Assembly (NCBI RefSeq): GCF_017916325.1
Contig: NC_090144.1
Location: 506,001 to 570,000, forward strand
Direction: 5' to 3'
Source of the DNA: Leishmania martiniquensis
Taxonomy: Eukaryota; Euglenozoa; Kinetoplastea; Trypanosomatida; Trypanosomatidae
Length of the DNA: 64,000 nucleotides
Part shown: positions 39,055-49,297 of the stretch, piece after piece
How the letters are laid out: each line of letters starts with the position of its first letter
How positions within the stretch are numbered: the stretch's first letter is position 1
Notes under the pieces: model-generated
What the model saw: only the letters and a program-made list of their open reading frames with translations
Told to the model about the DNA's origin: nothing
The model's database searches: none
Translations under genes and position numbers: made by a program

Positions 39055-39732
39055 CACGAAGAAACAGGAACGACTGGGTTGGCCGGTACGACAATCTTCT
39101 CCGGCAGAACGTAGACCGTTAGTGATATGATCACTCGCTAAGAAAGTCCACCAAAAAAAAAACGGCTCTTCTCTGCCAACGCCCCCCGGTGCGCCGTCCC
39201 CCACCACAAGAGCAGGGGCAAGCGTCCATGCAGCGCGTGTTGTGAGGAAAGGGGCGCGGTTGCGGTCGCCTCCGGTGCGGTAGCCGCATGTGTTCTCAAG
39301 GAAGGAAAAGAAGAGCGGGAAAAGGCGAGGAGGGGAGAAAAGAGAATGAAGACGACGCCAACGGAGCGGCAGGAAGGCACTCATTGAAGAAGAGCGGCTC
39401 GAGCGAGGGAAGCAGACATGTGCTCAAGTGCACAGGACACACCACGGGCAGATGCCAGAGTGTCCGCCAGAAGCGTGAGCGGATGATACAGCTCTGGTAT
39501 ACATCGCATTGGCTCGCGCGACCCCTTCGGCGCGTCCGACGGAGCGGAGACATCTCGAACGAAGAGGGCCACGTGTCGCCACAGTGGGTTGCGTTCTCAG
39601 AAGGTGCGGCTCGATGAAGAGGGGAGGATTAGTTCGGGGGGAGGGAGGGGGGTGACAGTGTCGCCACCGTGCAAGCAGCCGCAGAGGGCGCTCCCTCATA
39701 CGGCCACGAAAAGCGCAACTTTTGAACCTCGT
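39055..39732. other. Intergenic
   Basis: Leader of the Cys-less rhodanese and 3' UTR of the second rhodanese. An A9 run (minus-strand T9) near 39153-39161 belongs to the leader. No gene seen. Confidence 0.55.
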
Positions 39733-40185
39733 TTAATGGGGTGGCGCTTGTGAATATTCTGGCAGCGCTGCAGAGATGCTAGAAGCTCCGTATGTGGAGT
39801 GCCACTGAGCCCAGCTGCCGGAGAAGTTGCCGGCATTTTCGAAGCCAAGCTCCTCGACAAGCTCGCAAGCGACAGCAGAGCGGACGCCGTGAGCGCAGTA
39901 GAGTACGATCTGCGTCACACCTCGGACGGGGCGAGGAGCACCAAAGAAGTACTCGAACTCATCATCCATCAGGATACTTTCAGGGCTGAGGACATCCCGT
40001 AGAACCGGTAGCGGAATATTAACAGCGGAAGGAATCATCCCCGTCACCGCCACCTCGGCTGTCGACCGCACGTCGATGAGCTGAATATTGCGTGCGGCAT
40101 CACAGCAACTTTTCTTTGCCTTTACAATGTTCGCCACCTGGTTAATGCTAACATACCGGCGTGCACACCACGCTCGTCTCAGCAT
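39733..40185 (-). CDS. Rhodanese (sulfurtransferase), possibly mitochondrial
   Basis: A 150-residue single-domain rhodanese, ATG at 40183-40185. The N-terminus MLRRAWCARRYVSINQVANI is Arg-rich and could be a mitochondrial signal. Domain motifs: IQLIDVRSTAEVAVTGMIPSAVNIP (about 34-58) and the active loop LYCAHGVRSA with C97. The six-residue loop size is that of sulfur-transferring rhodaneses. It likely forms a Cys-persulfide for thiosulfate or other sulfur relay. The terminal GNFSGSWAQWHSTYG matches the same segment in the third paralogue (YSGSWTEW), supporting common origin. A good acceptor lies near 40390 (minus-strand tract about 40400-40470). Confidence 0.85.
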   Translation of the reverse strand: MLRRAWCARRYVSINQVANIVKAKKSCCDAARNIQLIDVRSTAEVAVTGMIPSAVNIPLPVLRDVLSPESILMDDEFEYFFGAPRPVRGVTQIVLYCAHGVRSAVACELVEELGFENAGNFSGSWAQWHSTYGASSISAALPEYSQAPPH

Positions 40186-40527
40186 CCTTGAACAGCGCTA
40201 AAGCCAGCAGCGCGCACAGCTGCGATGTCGAGTAAGCGGTGACCCGCTCCTAGCTACCCGAGCTCTTGCCCTCAGATCTGGCGAAAGCGTCGGCTAAGAG
40301 CGCGCGCACCACGGGATCCAGCTAGGGCGAGGAAACGGGAGCGAAGAAAAAGAGTGCTGACCCCTCGACCACCATGAGCTGCCGCCGAAAAATACCAGAG
40401 AGCTGCTGGCGCGCAAATTCAGAGTCCGAAATCAACCAAGCGCACACGCAACGAAGGATATCAGGAAGAGAAATGAGCAGATAGTGATGGAGAGGCGCAA
40501 CACGCACGCGACAAGAGGCCCAGCACA
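40186..40527. other. Intergenic leader of second rhodanese
   Basis: Pyrimidine tract on the minus strand (about 40400-40470) and acceptor candidates near 40390. No gene. Confidence 0.5.
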
Positions 40528-40854
40528 TCAAGCAGAGTGGGAAACGGGAGAAGCGGCGTCCACTTTGTCGTGCATCGCCCACCGTCCTCTAGGGTAGGTA
40601 TTTGTCAAGATTCTTCGCAGCGCATGTGATGATAGCACTAAGCTTTCTTCATCGGCCTGCATGGGCCCACAGTCGATGGGATGTTGAAGCTGATACATTG
40701 TACGGGCATGAGCTGGAGGCAAAGTTGTAGACACATGTGGAAAAGATCGTCTCAGCCTCGGCGCGCCCATGAGCAGTGCCATCCGCTCCCGCCCTTGCAT
40801 ACTTTTTTCTGGAAATCCGTCTCGCATAACTGCTGGGCTCGGCTGCGGCAGCAT
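40528..40854 (-). CDS. Possible small gene, 108 aa
   Basis: ATG at 40852-40854 sits four bases after a pyrimidine-rich acceptor (ctccgcctcccctgctttag, AG at 40859-40860). The product is basic and soluble, with no domain that I know (MLPQPSPAVMRDGFPEKSMQ ... SHALRRILTNTYPRGRWAMH). The region between two rhodanese genes would otherwise be a 940-nt spacer. Coding status uncertain. Confidence 0.3.
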   Translation of the reverse strand: MLPQPSPAVMRDGFPEKSMQGRERMALLMGAPRLRRSFPHVSTTLPPAHARTMYQLQHPIDCGPMQADEESLVLSSHALRRILTNTYPRGRWAMHDKVDAASPVSHSA

Positions 40855-41123
40855 CGCGCTAAAGCAGGGGGAGGCGGAGATGAAATGCCACGCTATGGAG
40901 CAGCATGGGGAGCAACACTTTCAAGATAGAGAGCGATATAGTACACGATATCCTCCCCTCTCGCGTCGGCATCGCCGTTTGCCGCACCACGTGTGTCGTC
41001 GTGTGCCACGCCTGGCATCGGTGTGGACAAGCCACTACGAGTTGTATGAGGCCCACCTATGACTACCAGACAAAGCGACAGAGGGTAATAGCAGGTGAAG
41101 AGGATAGTAAGGCAGCAGCTTGA
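40855..41123. other. Intergenic
   Basis: 3' flank of the third rhodanese. Nothing recognised. Confidence 0.5.
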
Positions 41124-41483
41124 CTATGCTACGCTCTTTTCATGCTCCGACCACTCTGTCCAGCTGCCTGAGTACACATCCACATTTGTGTAGCCGCTGG
41201 AGAGAAGCGCCGCAGCCGCCTTTTCTGCGCGCCCGCCGCGAAGACAGTAAGTCACAATGTGATCCGACACCTCGGGCTTGGGTGCTCTGTACTTGTCCTT
41301 GAACTCGTCGGCCGTCAGCTGAAGCGCGGCCTCCAGCTGGTCGAGAGGTACGTTGACGGAGGTCGGGATGGCGCCCCCGGCTACCTCATCAGCCTCACGC
41401 ACGTCCAAGATGCATGTATGCAGGTTGCCCAACTGCTTCTTCGCCACCAGCGCCTTCATGCTTCCGTAAGTTAGACGTTGCAT
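41124..41483 (-). CDS. Rhodanese (sulfurtransferase), cytosolic type
   Basis: A 119-residue single rhodanese domain. ATG at 41481-41483 (MQRLTYGSMKAL); the longer frame begins with GTG and contains leader sequence. Motifs: HTCILDVREADEVAGGAIP (22-40), VNVPLDQLEAAL, and the active loop TYCLRGGRAEKA with C80 (CLRGGRA is the classic C-x-x-G-x-R form). No signal, so probably cytosolic. Only weak identity to its two neighbours outside the motifs, so the duplication is old. Confident. Confidence 0.87.
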   Translation of the reverse strand: MQRLTYGSMKALVAKKQLGNLHTCILDVREADEVAGGAIPTSVNVPLDQLEAALQLTADEFKDKYRAPKPEVSDHIVTYCLRGGRAEKAAAALLSSGYTNVDVYSGSWTEWSEHEKSVA

Positions 41484-43062
41484 CCCGAGCGAGACAGGAA
41501 GCAGTCCTTCTATAGCGTCACAGAGTGATGAAGCGTAAGGGCCGGTGTAGTGGATAGGGGTGGTGGTGGGGTGCACTGGCGACGATACTGCGCGTGAGTA
41601 ATTGTCATGAAGATGTGGTGCGGTGCGTGTGTGTGCGCGCACGCAGCAGAAGAGAGGGAAGAGAGTAATGACAGGTGAGACAGCGATGCAGGTAAAGTGG
41701 TGCTCTTGGCATAATCTGTACGCATCCAGCGTATTCTAGGATGGCACGACCGGCTATCTCCTACTCAGTCGACAACCAGGAGGTGTGGAACGCAGCTCTG
41801 AGAGTAGCGCTTTCACCAACCCTCCAGTCATGCTGGGAAATCAGTTGAGGCTCACTATTGAAAGGACATGGAGGAGAGGCCTGCCCCGCATTCCTTCGCT
41901 CTCCTGCCACTCGCATACAGCTCTCCCCCCCAACCACAGGCCCCTTTTTTTTCGGCAATGCTTGCCGCGATAGCGCCCATTCGGTTCGTCTAAACGGTTT
42001 GTCTGTGTATGTACCGTAAATTTACCTGTGCACCAAAGTCCGGCGAGTGCGCGCCGGCACTCACTAAAACGTCTACCCGCGCACAGGCCCACGGGCCCTC
42101 GCTCGACAGCACAAGGTACACCCGCACAAGTGAGCGAAGGTATATGTGCCTTTTTCCTGTTGTGCTGTCGTGCGTAGCATCGCGTCACCGGTGCATCCTC
42201 CATCGGCGACTCTCTGGTGCGATGGCGCGAGAACATTTGTCGAAGAGGTGTGCCAATGGAGACACAACCGTCACAGAAAAGCAAAGAGAGGGGGAGAGAG
42301 CGATACGGTCGCCACAAGAGGGATATGCAAGTCATCTGCTCTACAGGGGCGGTGCGTATCGCACCCGGTTCTCCGCCTAAATCTGCGCGGCCGGCCACCG
42401 CTTCTCTATGAAAAGGCGGCGTGCGTCCATTGAGGTTTTCGACTCAGCCTTCTATGCACCACATCTGCGTAGAGTGATTTTTGGCATCGACGCTTCCTTC
42501 CCTCCCCTTCCTCTCACCCCATTCCCGAGAAGCAGTCGATGCACGCATGCAGCAACAGCTGGCTCGCCTTCGGTGAACTGTCTATCGAATCTAAAAGCTG
42601 AGCCGATGGGCGCTGTTCGGCCTCGCGTAACCTGCTGCAATTCCGCTGTGCAAAGCGTTGGCTGACGTCGTGGGTAACGCTGAACCGCACTGCAAGGGGG
42701 CATGGTAAGAGAAACATCGCACAGATGCGTCTATTGGCCGAGACATAGACAGGTTTCACGATGAGCTAGTGAAAGCACAATCGCGATCGCATGCCCCTTC
42801 GGCACCCCTTCAGACCAAACCTGTCCACCAACACCGACAACTTTGCAAACACGCCCGAGGGCAACCACCAGGCGTTTGGCGTCCCAACGTTGTGGGTACA
42901 CAGGGGTCTCACATCACAGTGAGGTCCCCGGCAGCATCAACGTTTATGTAGGCGCGAATGAAAGCACGTACCACTCAGAAAACAAAAGGTCTGCTCACAG
43001 TGTGCGCATCATCTACTGAACGTGCCTGGCCCCACGCCTTGAACCGCAAAAGAGTTGTGCAT
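41484..43062. other. JBP1 3' UTR and rhodanese leader
   Basis: About 1.6 kb. The third-rhodanese leader is at 41484-41700 (pyrimidine tract 41640-41700 on the minus strand). The rest is presumed JBP1 3' UTR with no coding signal that I trust. Confidence 0.5.
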
Positions 43063-45507
43063 TTATGGAGGTGCGTTGGAAGACACCATATGAACGGTTG
43101 TATTCAGCGGCGAACCTTGCAGCTTGTAGCGCGCATAGCATGCCGTGGGGAAAAGAGCCTCGAGTTCCCCTTTGGTGCGCACCCGTGCCATTCTCGTCCC
43201 GTAACTCACCCGGTGGAGCTGCTGAAAAAAAAGCGGGGCCACGATGTCATACTTGCAGCGAATCGTCGGCTTTAAGGTGTAGTACTGTCGGCATTGCAAG
43301 TCCGTCTCAGCCACCAACACACAGCCGGAGGAGAGCGCTAACGCACGATTGATATACGACAACGCAAGCGCATCATCGGGGATGCGGCTCAAGACATGTT
43401 GCAGCACCACAAAGTCGTACACATCCGTGGGTAACATGCTGTGGAAGGCAAAAAAGATCTGGATGTTGCCCTGCGCGAAACTGTCAGGCACCCGCAGGTT
43501 GCGCTGCGCAGCGGCCAGGACACGATGCACCGCCGGGCTGCTCATCAAGCGCATCCACTCTGATGAGCATTGCACATCATCTGAGATCTTTATCGTGTTG
43601 TTCACACTGTCGAGATTGCTTTTCGAGTCGGGCAGTACAACGAGTACCCGCACCACTTCTTCCCTCGTCGGCAGTTCACCAGTCCGCAGATTCTTTGTAA
43701 CCTCCTTTGCGTGACGCGCAGGCAGCACCCAATTGTTTTTCGCGTAATCAATCGCGCAGTCTTCCGTTTGATAGTCGAAGGAGTCGTTGGTCAGCCAGTT
43801 GGCTCGCTTTTCGTGCGCGCCAGACAGCATCCCGTGCCGCCGCGCATCTTCAATACGCTGCTTGCGCTCTATTCTGCGCTGCTGCTCCTCGGGAGGCATG
43901 TCCTTGAAGTATCGCGTGCCGCCGAAGGTAAAGTCCTTCAGCTTCACATTCAGCTTTCGAAGCGATATTGCTTCTCGCGGCATGTGCAGCTCCTCCACAC
44001 ATGCTACGCTCAAGTGCACGGCATACATGGTCCAGAACGCTTGCTCTTCCTTCGGAAGGGCCGTCTCCTTGCCCAGAAGGCCGAGCATCACCTGCTTTCC
44101 CACCTCGCACAGATCAAAAAATGCCGAGTTCATCTCAGACTGGTTCTTCCACAAAAAGTCTTTTCGCTTTGGGTTGAGAACGAGCATGTGCTCCCATTCC
44201 TTGCCCACCAGCCCTAGCCACTTCGCTCGCGCCTGTCTCCACATGTCCAGCAGCTGCGCGCTAATGCAGCGGGAGAGGAACTCGATGTTGAGGTACTTCT
44301 CCTTTTCTACCGCAGTGGATACCATTAGGTTCGTCTCGCTGAACCCACCCAGACGCGAAAGCGGCCTCGCAGCACTGTCGACGTTTGCCTTGAGCTTCTC
44401 GTCTTCTCCGCGAAGTGGAATGCCATCTGAGGTCGACAGTGGCTCCCCAAACAATGCCTCCGCTAGTCGACTTCCAGCCGCAATCATGGCTTCGTGAACG
44501 ATTTGTGCCGCCGATGCGCAGTGCTGCAAGCGATGCGCCATCATCGGCACGGAAAACGGCGAGGGAGAGAAGGGGTATACACGAGATGGGCGGTTAGCGT
44601 TTGTGCCGTTCTCCTTCACCCTCACGTTACTCACCACCGGAGTGAAGCTAGCATCCCGCTTGGACTTCTCCAACCGACGCCGGTACTCGGCGTAGCTCGC
44701 CGGCTCACCCAAGGCGGCGCGGTAGTAGAAGACGCAGGTAAGACGCTTCCAGTCTTCCCCTGAGCACGACACTTCTACCTCCGTGTTCGAGTGAAAGTGG
44801 TGTGCGTCGAATATCACCACATCGCGCGGCTGCAGAAGAACGTTGATGCGGAAATCGTCGAACGTGAGCGCAAGCCCTTTAAACTGCCCATCTATGCAAG
44901 CGATGCAGCTGTAGCCGCCATCAAAGTCACCGACGTCCGTATGAGAAGCTGTACGGAATCGGGAGTTGATGGTGAGAGTGGAGAATGGGGTTCCATGGAT
45001 GCGCACAACATCTGGTATGGCGTCGTTTTGTGCTTTCCATTGCTTTGGTGCCACATGCCTGTAGATTTCGCTGACGTAGTCGACAACAGGGAATACCGCT
45101 GGCCACTCTCTCTCGTGCTCATATGTGAAGGACGTTTTGCGAGACTTCAGCTCCACCGGTGAGCCCCGGTAGTCAAAGTAGCCGGCGATGCCGCTCAATG
45201 GCGACTCTCCGCCGAACATCATACTCCGCAGCGAGGTGCGCACGGCAGCAGATATGAGTAGCTCCGATGCCATGGATACCGCATACTTTGGCAGGGCTTT
45301 CCGGAGCACCACACCCACGACTTGCCCACGACCATCTCTGATAGTGCCACTATCGTAGAAGTCGATCAGAGAGTGTACGTTGTCATAGAAGGGGTGCGAT
45401 TTGACCGCTTCCGCGTAGCTCTCTGCCACTTCTTCCGATGTACGTGTCTCCTTCCCGGTGGGGAAGTTGAAGATGTCCAGCCTCGCCTTCTTTGCGTCGG
45501 GCTCCAT
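43063..45507 (-). CDS. JBP1: JBP1, thymidine hydroxylase / J-binding protein 1
   Basis: An 814-residue enzyme, ATG at 45505-45507. JBP1 binds base J (beta-D-glucosyl-hydroxymethyluracil) and hydroxylates thymine in DNA with Fe(II) and 2-oxoglutarate (TET/JBP dioxygenases), the first step of J synthesis in kinetoplastid nuclei. All key residues lie at the published JBP1 numbers. Iron ligands are H189 and D191 (SHTDVGDFDGG) and H239 (AHHFHSNTEV), with R255 for 2-oxoglutarate (WKRL). The J-binding domain (about 390-565) contains the essential D525 (LKDFTFGG). The C-terminal half (about 600-814, RVLVVLPDSKSN, FVVLQHVLSRIPDDALA) completes the dioxygenase module. Identification is essentially certain. 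Confidence 0.98.
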   Translation of the reverse strand: MEPDAKKARLDIFNFPTGKETRTSEEVAESYAEAVKSHPFYDNVHSLIDFYDSGTIRDGRGQVVGVVLRKALPKYAVSMASELLISAAVRTSLRSMMFGGESPLSGIAGYFDYRGSPVELKSRKTSFTYEHEREWPAVFPVVDYVSEIYRHVAPKQWKAQNDAIPDVVRIHGTPFSTLTINSRFRTASHTDVGDFDGGYSCIACIDGQFKGLALTFDDFRINVLLQPRDVVIFDAHHFHSNTEVEVSCSGEDWKRLTCVFYYRAALGEPASYAEYRRRLEKSKRDASFTPVVSNVRVKENGTNANRPSRVYPFSPSPFSVPMMAHRLQHCASAAQIVHEAMIAAGSRLAEALFGEPLSTSDGIPLRGEDEKLKANVDSAARPLSRLGGFSETNLMVSTAVEKEKYLNIEFLSRCISAQLLDMWRQARAKWLGLVGKEWEHMLVLNPKRKDFLWKNQSEMNSAFFDLCEVGKQVMLGLLGKETALPKEEQAFWTMYAVHLSVACVEELHMPREAISLRKLNVKLKDFTFGGTRYFKDMPPEEQQRRIERKQRIEDARRHGMLSGAHEKRANWLTNDSFDYQTEDCAIDYAKNNWVLPARHAKEVTKNLRTGELPTREEVVRVLVVLPDSKSNLDSVNNTIKISDDVQCSSEWMRLMSSPAVHRVLAAAQRNLRVPDSFAQGNIQIFFAFHSMLPTDVYDFVVLQHVLSRIPDDALALSYINRALALSSGCVLVAETDLQCRQYYTLKPTIRCKYDIVAPLFFQQLHRVSYGTRMARVRTKGELEALFPTACYARYKLQGSPLNTTVHMVSSNAPP

Positions 45508-46639
45508 GTATTAGTGGGCGCCGGCAAAGTGATGTGAATTGCACAAAAATTGAATGAGTTTGGCTCGAGCTGCCGAGCAGCGACATCTTAGCGGCGTTTA
45601 GCGCGTGCGAGAACCCAAACAAAAAAAAATACGGTTGGCATTCATGAGAAAGTTGAAAGTGGTTGGTGTGAGGAGGAGGGGGAAAGGCATGCGCAGGGGG
45701 AAAGAAACACTGACGCCTAGGCGGCACACATGCATGGGATCCCCTGGAAAAAAAATAAGACAGACAGAGAGAAAAGCAAAAGTGAGAAGAATGTGAGACG
45801 TGCAACAGTGGGCATAAGCGCAGAAATTGTGATGATAGCGGGCACCAAAAGTAAGAGTGCAGCTGTGCGAAAGTCAGTGACAGGGAGATGATGGGGCCAC
45901 CGGAAGAAAAGCGGTCGCCAAAAAGGTATAGCTGTGAGACAGAGAGAAGTTCCCGATGTAAATTACCCCAACTCGCTAGTTTAGGTCGCTGCTTCCCTTA
46001 GTTCATTGACCGGGGTTCCAGCAGCGACACACACTAAACTTGGCGCGCAATACCAGGTGCAGCCTCCTGAGCCTGAAAGAGAAATTTATCTCGACGGCAA
46101 CATGCTTTCTCACTATGCGCTGCTCCTTAGCACTAGCGAAATCACAGAAAGCGAGAGAAGGAGCAGGCAGCGGACGCGGCCGCCGCAATTCGCAAAACAA
46201 AATTAAGGTTTTACGGGCGATGAGCATGTGTGCGCCTTCGCCACAGAGAGGAACACAGCAAACCAATACGTCTCCTTCAGAGGCTCTCACTTCTTTCTCT
46301 CTTCGCCTTCTCTTGTCAGAGTTGGTGCAGGTGTCCGCTCAAATGTATACAAACAGACGGTAGCCCCGACAACCGCCCACCATCACACACTGCTTCGTTT
46401 TTGGCTCCCATCTTTTGTCGAGTGCTTCTGTTTTTCGTCTTTTGCTTCGAAGCCCACTCCACAGGACCACGTACAGCGCAGATGGAGGAGGAGAAGGGCA
46501 AGCAAGATCGCACGCACAGCGGGAAGGCCATAGGAAGCCAAAGAGCTCCCTGTCTTGGTATTGCGTACGCCCGCTTTTGTTTTGCCCTCATCGTTTTCAC
46601 CTCCGGCAACGCCTCGCCTTTCACGTGTCTCCGGCACTC
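45508..46639. other. Intergenic: JBP1 leader, cytochrome b5 3' UTR
   Basis: JBP1 leader with a T9 tract on the minus strand (about 45620-45629). The rest is purine-rich on plus, with no gene seen. Confidence 0.55.
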
Positions 46640-46999
46640 TCAGGGGCGGAAGATGAAGAACGAACAAATGGCAACGAGCGCCAGTACCACCGCGATGCCA
46701 AAATAGTTGCTCGCAGCTTTGACAGAGGCTTGCTGAACCTTCTCCGCATCGTCTGGGTGAATGTCGCCGATGTAGTACCGCGCGAGCTCCTCGACAGCGC
46801 TTTCAGAGTGTCCAACGGCGTTGAACTCGCTCGTGCCATCCTTGCCCGCCACGCTGAGGAGCGTGTCGACGCCACCCGGGTGCTGATCCACGAATTTTGT
46901 GATGTCATACACCTTGGAATCTTTGATGAACCACAGGTCATCCTCCCTGACGTGCTTCTCCACTTCACTCAAGTGAATATACTTGGGTGTCGTCGTCAT
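46640..46999 (-). CDS. Cytochrome b5, tail-anchored
   Basis: A 119-residue cytochrome b5, ATG at 46997-46999. Heme-binding domain 5-82: DLWFIKDSKVYDITKFVDQHPGG has the first axial histidine (H40, HPGG), and NAVGHSESA has the second (H64). A C-terminal hydrophobic anchor spans 98-117 (NYFGIAVVLALVAICSFFIF), ending RP. It would carry electrons at the ER or outer mitochondrial membrane, for example to fatty-acid desaturases or sterol enzymes. A frame-broken homologue lies 1.3 kb upstream (48280-48654), so the locus held a tandem pair. Certain as to family. Confidence 0.95.
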   Translation of the reverse strand: MTTTPKYIHLSEVEKHVREDDLWFIKDSKVYDITKFVDQHPGGVDTLLSVAGKDGTSEFNAVGHSESAVEELARYYIGDIHPDDAEKVQQASVKAASNYFGIAVVLALVAICSFFIFRP

Positions 47000-48279
47000 T
47001 ACAGGACGGTGAGGGGGGGGGCGAAAGATAAAGTCCTGCGAGTATCTAGTGCGGAGTTTTTTTTGGCTCCGGCTGTAAGGTTCCTTTGAGAAAACACTGC
47101 GGGGCAGGCAAACGAACGTCAGAGATGTCGAGAGACTGCAAGGCCAAGGAGACACGGATATGTTTTAAGGCTATGACTTGAAGCAAGCGCACAATGCAGC
47201 ACCGCGGAAGATGGAAGGATTACCGAGGAAGAGCAACCTTTCTCAGATGGACACATGAGAGCACAGGTTGCCCGCACATCAGCAACGGTAAATGAAACTC
47301 GCTCCAACAGGCATGAGGGCCGAGGAGGTCAGAGGAAAGTTGCAGGGTAGAAGATGGCCAGCGACGACGCATGGAAAAGAAGCGTTGGTAAAAAAAACGA
47401 GATTAGAGCAGCAGCTCCAGCGACAGCGGCCGCGCCTCACACAAGAGAATGCACACTGACGCAGGGAGGCTCTCCGCTGCACCTTTGCGGTCTCAGAAAT
47501 GCGGCGCTGAGAGAGACGAAGAGAGCTACGACATTGAGCCGTCCCACCGACTACGAGATAGCATCCTTGAAGAGCAGTCAGCCAGGTGGGCACACATGCG
47601 CCTCCCTTCCCCATTTTTCCTTCACGCCCACCCAGAGGCAGGGAATATACGCAACGAGGTGGTCTTTAGCCTACCTTTCCCCTCCCGCAAAGAAGAGAGC
47701 GAATCACTCTTGGTTGAGAAGCTCGAGATTGCAATAGGAGAGGGGCTGCGTGCGCCTTCACCCTTCGACTTCATATCTTCACTTTCAAAGGAAAAAAAGC
47801 AAAATAACGTCCCATCAGCTTCACTCATCGCTTGTTTGGTGCCCTTCCTGTGACGGCAATAACGTGTTTCCACAAAGAACTGCGCGAAACGCATCGTTGG
47901 GATTGCAGACTTGGTGCTCCGAAACTTCTCAGGAAAGGAGGGAGGGGAGGTTGGGAGTGGATGAGCGTGGATCACGCGCTGGGGAAGACGACTCAGAGCA
48001 GGGGAAAAGAAGCAGGGCCGAACAGGATCTCCAGAGCTCGATGCTTTCGGAATCGACCGTAAAAAAAGAACTCCACACAAAATGACGGCAGTGTGGGCGC
48101 TGGGACAACGAAATAAAGAGTAGAAAATAAACTGATGGTCACCTGCAAAAGAAGCGAGGCGAGCGTTGCATCATGACGAAAGCACCCTTCCGGCTGACAG
48201 ATTAGAGCGCGCTTGGCCGCACCCTTATGGAGTTGCTTCCTTTTTGTTGAGAGTCTTGTGCGTGTCGTCTCCACTAACT
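47000..48279. other. Intergenic between cytochrome b5 and its pseudogene
   Basis: Cytochrome b5 leader (acceptor ccccgcag near 47098). A second strong pyrimidine tract near 47935-47965 precedes an ATG frame at 47622-47894 (90 codons) of doubtful coding character, probably a remnant of processing signals. Otherwise nothing. Confidence 0.5.
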
Positions 48280-48654
48280 TCATCGCAGTAAATAGTGAAG
48301 AACACAGAAGAAGCAGATCACAATAGGGAAGAAGACAGCGACGATGCTGGCGATGCTCATCTATGCCTCCCCCCAAAGGATTGCTTCATCTTCGATGTGC
48401 CATTAGGGCAGACATCGCTGATGTGGTGCTTGTCCATCTCCTTGGCGGGCACAAAGTGACCGAAGGATTTGAAGCTGTCGGGAGCATCACTACCGGCAAG
48501 TCTTTGGAGGATTCCGGAGTCACCGGGGCGCTCCTCGGCAAACGGCGTTACGTTGCGCAACTAGCGATCCACAATGAACCACCGAACGATCACCTTGTGC
48601 TTCTCAACATCAACTAGGCAGAAGCACTTGCTAGACACGACGCACAGCTTTCAT
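48280..48654 (-). pseudogene. Cytochrome b5 pseudogene
   Basis: The minus strand carries a degenerate second cytochrome b5. After an ATG at 48652-48654, whose frame stops at once, the next frame reads VEKHKVIVRWFIVDR, then a TAG. It continues in phase with LRNVTPFAEERPGDSGILQR and LAGSDAPDSFKSFGHFVPAK (compare YDxTKFxxxHPGG...AGxDxTxxFxxxGHS). The first heme histidine is lost (RPGD). A stop follows near 48363. In another frame an ATG at 48358-48360 opens MSIASIVAVFFPIVICFF to a TGA at 48280, which is the tail anchor. Premature stops, frameshifts and a lost ligand make it non-functional. Confidence 0.8.
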
Positions 48655-49297
48655 GTTGGCTAGGTGATTCTCAAAGTGCCTTGCGACTTGGAGCCCAGGT
48701 AGAGAGTGTGCACGGTGTGAAGAGCAAAGCCCACCTTGACGATAAAGGAGATGGGCAGAAACAAGAGGAGGCGCGCGCACAAGAACCAGAGAAAACACCA
48801 TTGGAGCTATTCTAAGGAAACGACTGCGCCTGGGTCGCTGAGGTGTGAGTTGAGGGGTAGGAGGAGGATAACAATGAGTGGAGGCAAGGGAAAGGGGATG
48901 CTTGAGAGAGATAACAAAGTTCATAGACTCACTGGCAACCCATAGGGTACGCAGTGAAGCAACACAGGTGTGGTTCTTGACTTCACCATGTCGCAGAAGG
49001 CTACGGATGGAGTCCATACTACGCCCCTGCAGCCTCGCTGAAGCAGAATCCACTTCATATCCGCGCTTTTGAGAGACATGTGCAAAGGCGATCCCGGCCA
49101 CCTTGGTACCCTTTTCTTTTTCATTTACTTTTGTACCATAGCTGCCCCATTGCTGGTTTCCTCCACCATCCTGCCTCCCTGAGCAAAAAGAAAAAAAGAG
49201 AGGCCCAGAGAGTTCGCGACACCCTCGCACGCCTCAGAAGACTCCTTCGCGGAGCGCCGGCCGACAAGCCGGTGGCTTAACCTACGATGAATCTTAG
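48655..49297. other. Intergenic
   Basis: Between the cytochrome b5 pseudogene and the small basic-protein gene. No coding signal recognised. Confidence 0.55.

Noticed and set aside
47622..47894. Minus-strand 90-codon frame after a strong pyrimidine tract
   Set aside because: Translation is Ser/Lys-rich without fold signature and would sit in the leader region of cytochrome b5. Kept only as a note.
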